From Biancaea sappan (Eukaryota > Streptophyta > Magnoliopsida > Fabales > Fabaceae), in the NCBI GenBank assembly GCA_037074585.1, contig CM073496.1, positions 44,333,001 through 44,397,000 on the forward strand: a stretch of DNA of 64,000 nt. Direction: 5' to 3'. Positions within the stretch are counted from its first letter, which is position 1; the number at the start of each line of letters is the position of its first letter. Under the pieces are notes generated by a model that worked only from the letters and a program-made list of their open reading frames with translations, did no database searches and was not told where the DNA came from. Shown here piece by piece: positions 59,778 through 64,000 of the stretch. The position numbers and the translations under genes are program-made.

Positions 59778-60839
59778 TCTTAACATGAACATGGAATAAT
59801 CAAACCATTTAATTGATACTATCTAATTCAATTTTATTGGTTGATTGGTTTTAGTCTATTTTAGTTTAATAAGATCAATTTGATTCAATTGAAATTGAAT
59901 CTTATTAAATTTAGAATAAAATAATAATTTAATTTTTTTAAAAAAATTATAATTCTCTCAATTTGATTATTTTTATTATCAAATTTATTATTATTAAACC
60001 ATATTTTGATATATAAAAAATTAAGACAAATATAATTTTTAAATAATTAAATTAAAATATATTTATTTTCAATAACAAAATTAAAATAAATATATCATTT
60101 TAAAAACTAAATGACCAACTTACTTATGCCAAAGCTTCTTTTTTTTTTCTTTCAAAGTGTATGTTTGGGAGCACATCCGTGTTGCCGCCATTTACGTTTC
60201 TAATTGCTCAACCACGTTTGAAGGATTTGTGAGATGTTTGGCAACAATGACAAATCGAGGTAGCAATAATGTGGTTGGCAGTAATGGGTCTTTAACTTGG
60301 TTGGCACCAAAACTTCATATTATAGCTTCTCTGATGCATTTAACGTGATTGGCCACATTATTTTCCTGAAGACCCTTTATTGCCCTTCCCATTTTTTACC
60401 CCAGTAGTAAAACCGAGACCCCTCCATCCTATTTTTCTGCTGTCAAAAATTGAGAGAAGAAGTGAGGAAGTGTAGTCCAATTCTTCGAGTCTTGTTCTGC
60501 CTAAACCAATTCGAGAAGAATCATTAAGTTGTGAGCCAAATCCTTGCAGAAAAACCGGAAACTCCCTCAAGCTATAGTGCAGAATCGAGAGCAAAAACAA
60601 CTCTGTTTTTTGCACCTAAAACAGAGTAGAAACCGAGAGGGAAAAAGGAGTGGTTGGACCTTGATTTTCTTGGTATTTTGAGAAGTGTGTTGTGTGATTA
60701 GCTTACCCAAAATTATAGGAAGGAGTTCCAGTAATATAGGGCAAAAACTAGAAGGAAAATCCAGTCCAAACTAGCTCCACATTCACGCAACATCTTGGGT
60801 ATGTTTTGGAAAAAATGCATTTTTGTTGTAATTGCCTTT
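59778..60839. other. AT-rich spacer grading into leader-like sequence
   Basis: 60130-60800 is GC-richer and reads like an LTR or gene leader, but no ORF (60157-60348 +, 60358-60615 -) has family features. Confidence 0.45.
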
Positions 60840-61445
60840 TTAGCTTAGTCCATGGGGAGAAATGGTTTCTTAGGTCCTAAAAACATCCAAGAAAGAGTTC
60901 TGGGAATGTTTTAAATTTTAACTCCCTAGAAAGTACTTGGAATGCATGGGAGGGACTAACTTGAAATAAATGAAAAGTCTGTAGAGGCTGTTTTAATTTT
61001 AGAAAAAATTATATTCTAGGACTAGGGACCTAGATGAAACTAAATATGAAAGGAAAAACATTGCAAGAGGGACCTAAGTGAATAATAGAAAAGTTTGTAA
61101 TTACTTATTAAAGAAATTTGTGGAATTCGAAAAACATCATTTTAATTCATGTTTTGCATTGATTTAAGTTGGAAATGATCAAACATGTGCTGAAAATATC
61201 TAAGAAGAAGTTCTGGGCAGGTTTGGAAATCAAAAGCATTAGAAAAAAACGTAACGGGACTAAAATGAAAGAATAAAAATTTTACAGGGGTTGATTTAGT
61301 TTTTGAGAAAAATATATTCTGAGACTAGGCACTTAGATAAAACTAAATATGATCTGGGATCATGTAAAAGACGAAGGAAAAATGTTAGCTAAGGACCTAA
61401 CTGAATAAAATGAAAAGTTGTAGGTTAGAAGTAAAATATTTGAAA
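60840..61445 (+). repeat. LTR-like sequence, two divergent tandem units of about 300 bp
   Basis: Units at about 60840-61140 and 61140-61445 share the order 'aagaaagagttctggg', 'gggactaa..tgaaa', 'gagactaggcacttagat' and 'gacctaagtgaataa'. The same kind of wording occurs in the arms of the fold-back element at 38.9-40.7 kb, so both may derive from gypsy LTR sequence. No termini found. Confidence 0.5.
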
Positions 61446-63439
61446 ATAAACAAAATTGTTATAATAGGGATTTTAATTAAGATCAGAAGGAGTTTACCAA
61501 AATTTGAGTATTGTTTTATGGTTGAATAATGAGCTTAAACTAGTTAAGTAAAAAATTAAAAAAATTTAGAAGTCAAATTTAAATAATGAATAATTTGATT
61601 TTGTTTAAATTATTAATTTATTTTGTTAAAACTTAATTATAATGAATACTTAATTCATCTTGTTTAAAATTTAATTATTAATAAAAAAATTAGTGAATAA
61701 TTAGAGAAGAAAAATGTTTTAAAATTTAATTAGAGATCTTTAAATTATTGTAAATAATTAGTGATTAATTAAATTTTTAATTAGTAATTTCAAAATAAAA
61801 AATTAATTTATTAACTAAAAATGATTCATTAGTGATTAATTTGTAATATTAGAAAAATAAACAAAAAAAATTAAGTTTCCTTTAAATAAATGACAATAAA
61901 TAATAATGTTATATTAAAAAATTAAATAAAAAATTCATACCCTTTCTGATAATTACATATTTCAAACCACGTTTGCACACCAACATGCAAACATCATGTT
62001 CATGCACTAAATCACGTCTATCTGCTCCAAATCATGTTTGTCAAAATATTTTCCAAACATAAATGACGTTTTCTAATTATATTCAATCAAACTTAATTTG
62101 TTCAACTCACGTTTAACTCACCCGACTTCCAAACACACTGATAGAATACTAAAACAACTTTTTGAGGCTTTGACTATTGAAAAACCAAATCAATGAAGAT
62201 TTGGAAAGTTGTTGCAAATGTGATTTAAAAATGAACATTTTGCTTTGGGGATAGTGGGACTACCACCACAGTTTTGACCAACATAAAAGCTGAGGTAAAC
62301 TAAAATGGTAGCTTCTGGTGGGACATAGGAATCCAGCCCAAAGAAGAAGGGTGCAAAAATGCATTCTTATTGAGGAACAAAAGAAAGGCATTTATGCTTT
62401 CATAAAAAAGATCATTTTGTTTGGACCATTTATTCAATCAACGTTTCTCATTATGTAAATATATATGGTCAAAGTGAAATTGAAAAAAAGAAAACGATAG
62501 CTTGCGAACTAGATGTTTAGAGTAAATGCAGAGGCTATTCTTCCCCTGATTAATCCCATTATAGATATAATCATTAACGCATGTTTATATTTAATGGGTA
62601 TATGAAAAAGATGGAGGAAAAAAAGTTTGATATGAAATGAGACAGTGGGAGTTTGATAGAGAATGGATTGAAATGGAAGTGGGTGAGAGGTTGAAATCAC
62701 GTCAATCACATTCACAACACTTGCTAGAGGATGCCCTCCTATGCCTAAAGTTTGCCTCACCCATAATTGCACTATACCTTCACCATTCTTAATTTTTTTA
62801 AAAAAGTCAATTACTAATCTTTTCGCAATCAAACAAATCACCCAATATATGATTTTTTTTTCCAACAAACTCTAAGGACACGTTTGCTATAAATTTAGGA
62901 GACCGAAGGAAAGGAATTGAGAATGAAAAAAGAAATGAGAATGAAAAAAGAAATGAGAATGAAAATCTTAAAATTATGTTTGGTATGATATGAGAATAAA
63001 TAAAAAGGATTGAATTTATTTTGTTTTATATGAGATTTAAAATGAAGGAAAGGAAAGAACTAGGTATAAATTTACTACATTATCCGTTACTAAAAAAATT
63101 AAATATAAGATAAAAAAATAAAAGCCATCATCACTCTTTTGCACGCGTTTCCTTCTTCTTCTCCTCTGTAACATCTTCCATCTTCTGCCTACCTTTCCTC
63201 ATCCACTTCTTCCTCCTTCTTCTTCCACACACCCACGACATTCATCGTCTGTCACATAGACACATTCGTCATCTGGCGATAGTGACACAATAGACCCACA
63301 CACCGGCGGCCAATACGCAAAAGGGCTAAACTGAGATTTCAGGTCAAATTTGACATTTCACATCTAACTAATGGAATGGAATCTAATTCCTTCCATATTT
63401 TGATGGAATCAGGCAGTACAAAAAGTAAGAGAAATGGAT
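61446..63439. other. AT-rich spacer with small repeats
   Basis: No supported gene (minus ORF 62509-62868 is unrecognised). A 17-bp unit 'aatgagaatgaaaaaag' repeats nearly three times at about 62921-62966. 'ggaatggaatctaattcctt' near 63374 may belong to a MITE. Confidence 0.55.
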
Positions 63440-63917
63440 TGTCATGCCCCAAAATTTGAGCATGTGACCAGCACAGAAAGTGAATTCCATCTTACTTCCT
63501 TAAGCCTGACTAGACCATCGATTTCCACAAACATATTAGTTTTATATATAAATAATTTCTGCGCATAAAATACAACGCTTCTTGAAAAAAAAAAGAAAAA
63601 TTATATTTCATTCATCTTAAATAAGTATTTAAGAATATTCACTATTGATGTTTGCTCAAATATTCTTAAGGTACCACACATACATATCCAAATACATCAT
63701 CCTAATATTACTTACTCGATTATAGAGCATTTAGACAACATAATTAATAATTTACAAATTACCATACCCCGAATGATGGGATGGAAATCTAGGATACATT
63801 TTGGCACGATACTCTTTGTACAAATTGTGGTTGCTAAGATTCGAACCTTATACCTGCAATTGAAGAATTATTTACTTAAGAGAATCCTACCACAATCACA
63901 CACAATACAAGTATGTA

Positions 63918-63948
<31 letters not shown>

Positions 63949-64000
63949 GTAGATGTACATTTTTGATACAGTCATCTATATTTTAGTGTACAAGGTATTT
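63440..64000 (-). mobile_element. Gypsy-type LTR cut by the window edge
   Basis: TGTCATGCCCCAAAATTTGA at 63440 and the next 40-50 bases are a close relative of the reverse complement of the 3' end of the LTR at 12318-14594 (GGGACGTGACA terminus, 'ggcacggaaagtgaattt'). It is therefore the 3' end of a minus-oriented LTR of the same or a sister family. It contains (GT)n/(AT)n tracts at 63915-63950. The other end is beyond the window. Confidence 0.75.

Noticed and set aside
60150..62150. A large element suggested by 'gtgtgtttggaag'-like words at both ends
   Set aside because: The similarity is short and imperfect, no target duplication was found, and the interior is better described as LTR-like repeats.

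Overview
The window is nuclear DNA from a flowering plant, most likely a eudicot. Evidence: AT-rich intergenic DNA, genes with GT-AG introns, plant-only families (a TIR1-type auxin receptor with a miR393 site, a plant Tubby-like F-box protein, a NET/KIP1 actin-binding protein, a classical arabinogalactan protein) and layered plant transposons. I cannot name the species.

Layout. 1-23.1 kb is a transposon nest. A minus-oriented LTR (1-3357) carries a minisatellite and a patch that looks mitochondrial. It abuts a decayed Ty1/copia pol (3358-7776), which is split by a solo LTR with a perfect 5-bp duplication (5874-7354). Next come a copia 3' LTR, a broken RPA70-like gene cut by a DNA element (8925-11370), and a rearranged Ty3/gypsy-type element flanked by TTGAA (11611-14594). 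The single long LTR of that element holds an intact antisense ORF. A second solo LTR of the first family (16659-18721, GTTTG duplication) and a nearly complete but dead hAT transposon (19116-23025, 8-bp duplication) follow.

23.7-57.4 kb is the genic part. It holds an FYV7/TAP26-like rRNA-processing protein (+, 3 exons), TIR1 (-, 3 exons, 584 aa), a TLP3-like Tubby F-box protein (-, 5 exons, 407 aa), a NET3-like NAB/coiled-coil protein (+, 2 coding exons, 314 aa) and an AGP26-like arabinogalactan protein (-, 145 aa). All exon junctions were checked for reading phase. Between them lie MITEs, a 384-bp hairpin-rich MULE-type MITE (38012-38395), a large fold-back element (about 38.9-40.7 kb) and a minisatellite-filled inverted-repeat element (51.4-52.6 kb). 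57.4-64 kb is mostly repeats and spacer, ending in another LTR cut by the window edge.

The genes are housekeeping or signalling genes with no operon-like logic. TIR1 and the Tubby protein are both F-box (SCF) subunits on the same strand about 15 kb apart, which is probably coincidence. The item most likely to be undescribed is the antisense ORF inside the gypsy LTR: it encodes an EAR-type repression motif and a coiled coil, and its stop codon abuts a perfect 20-bp palindrome.
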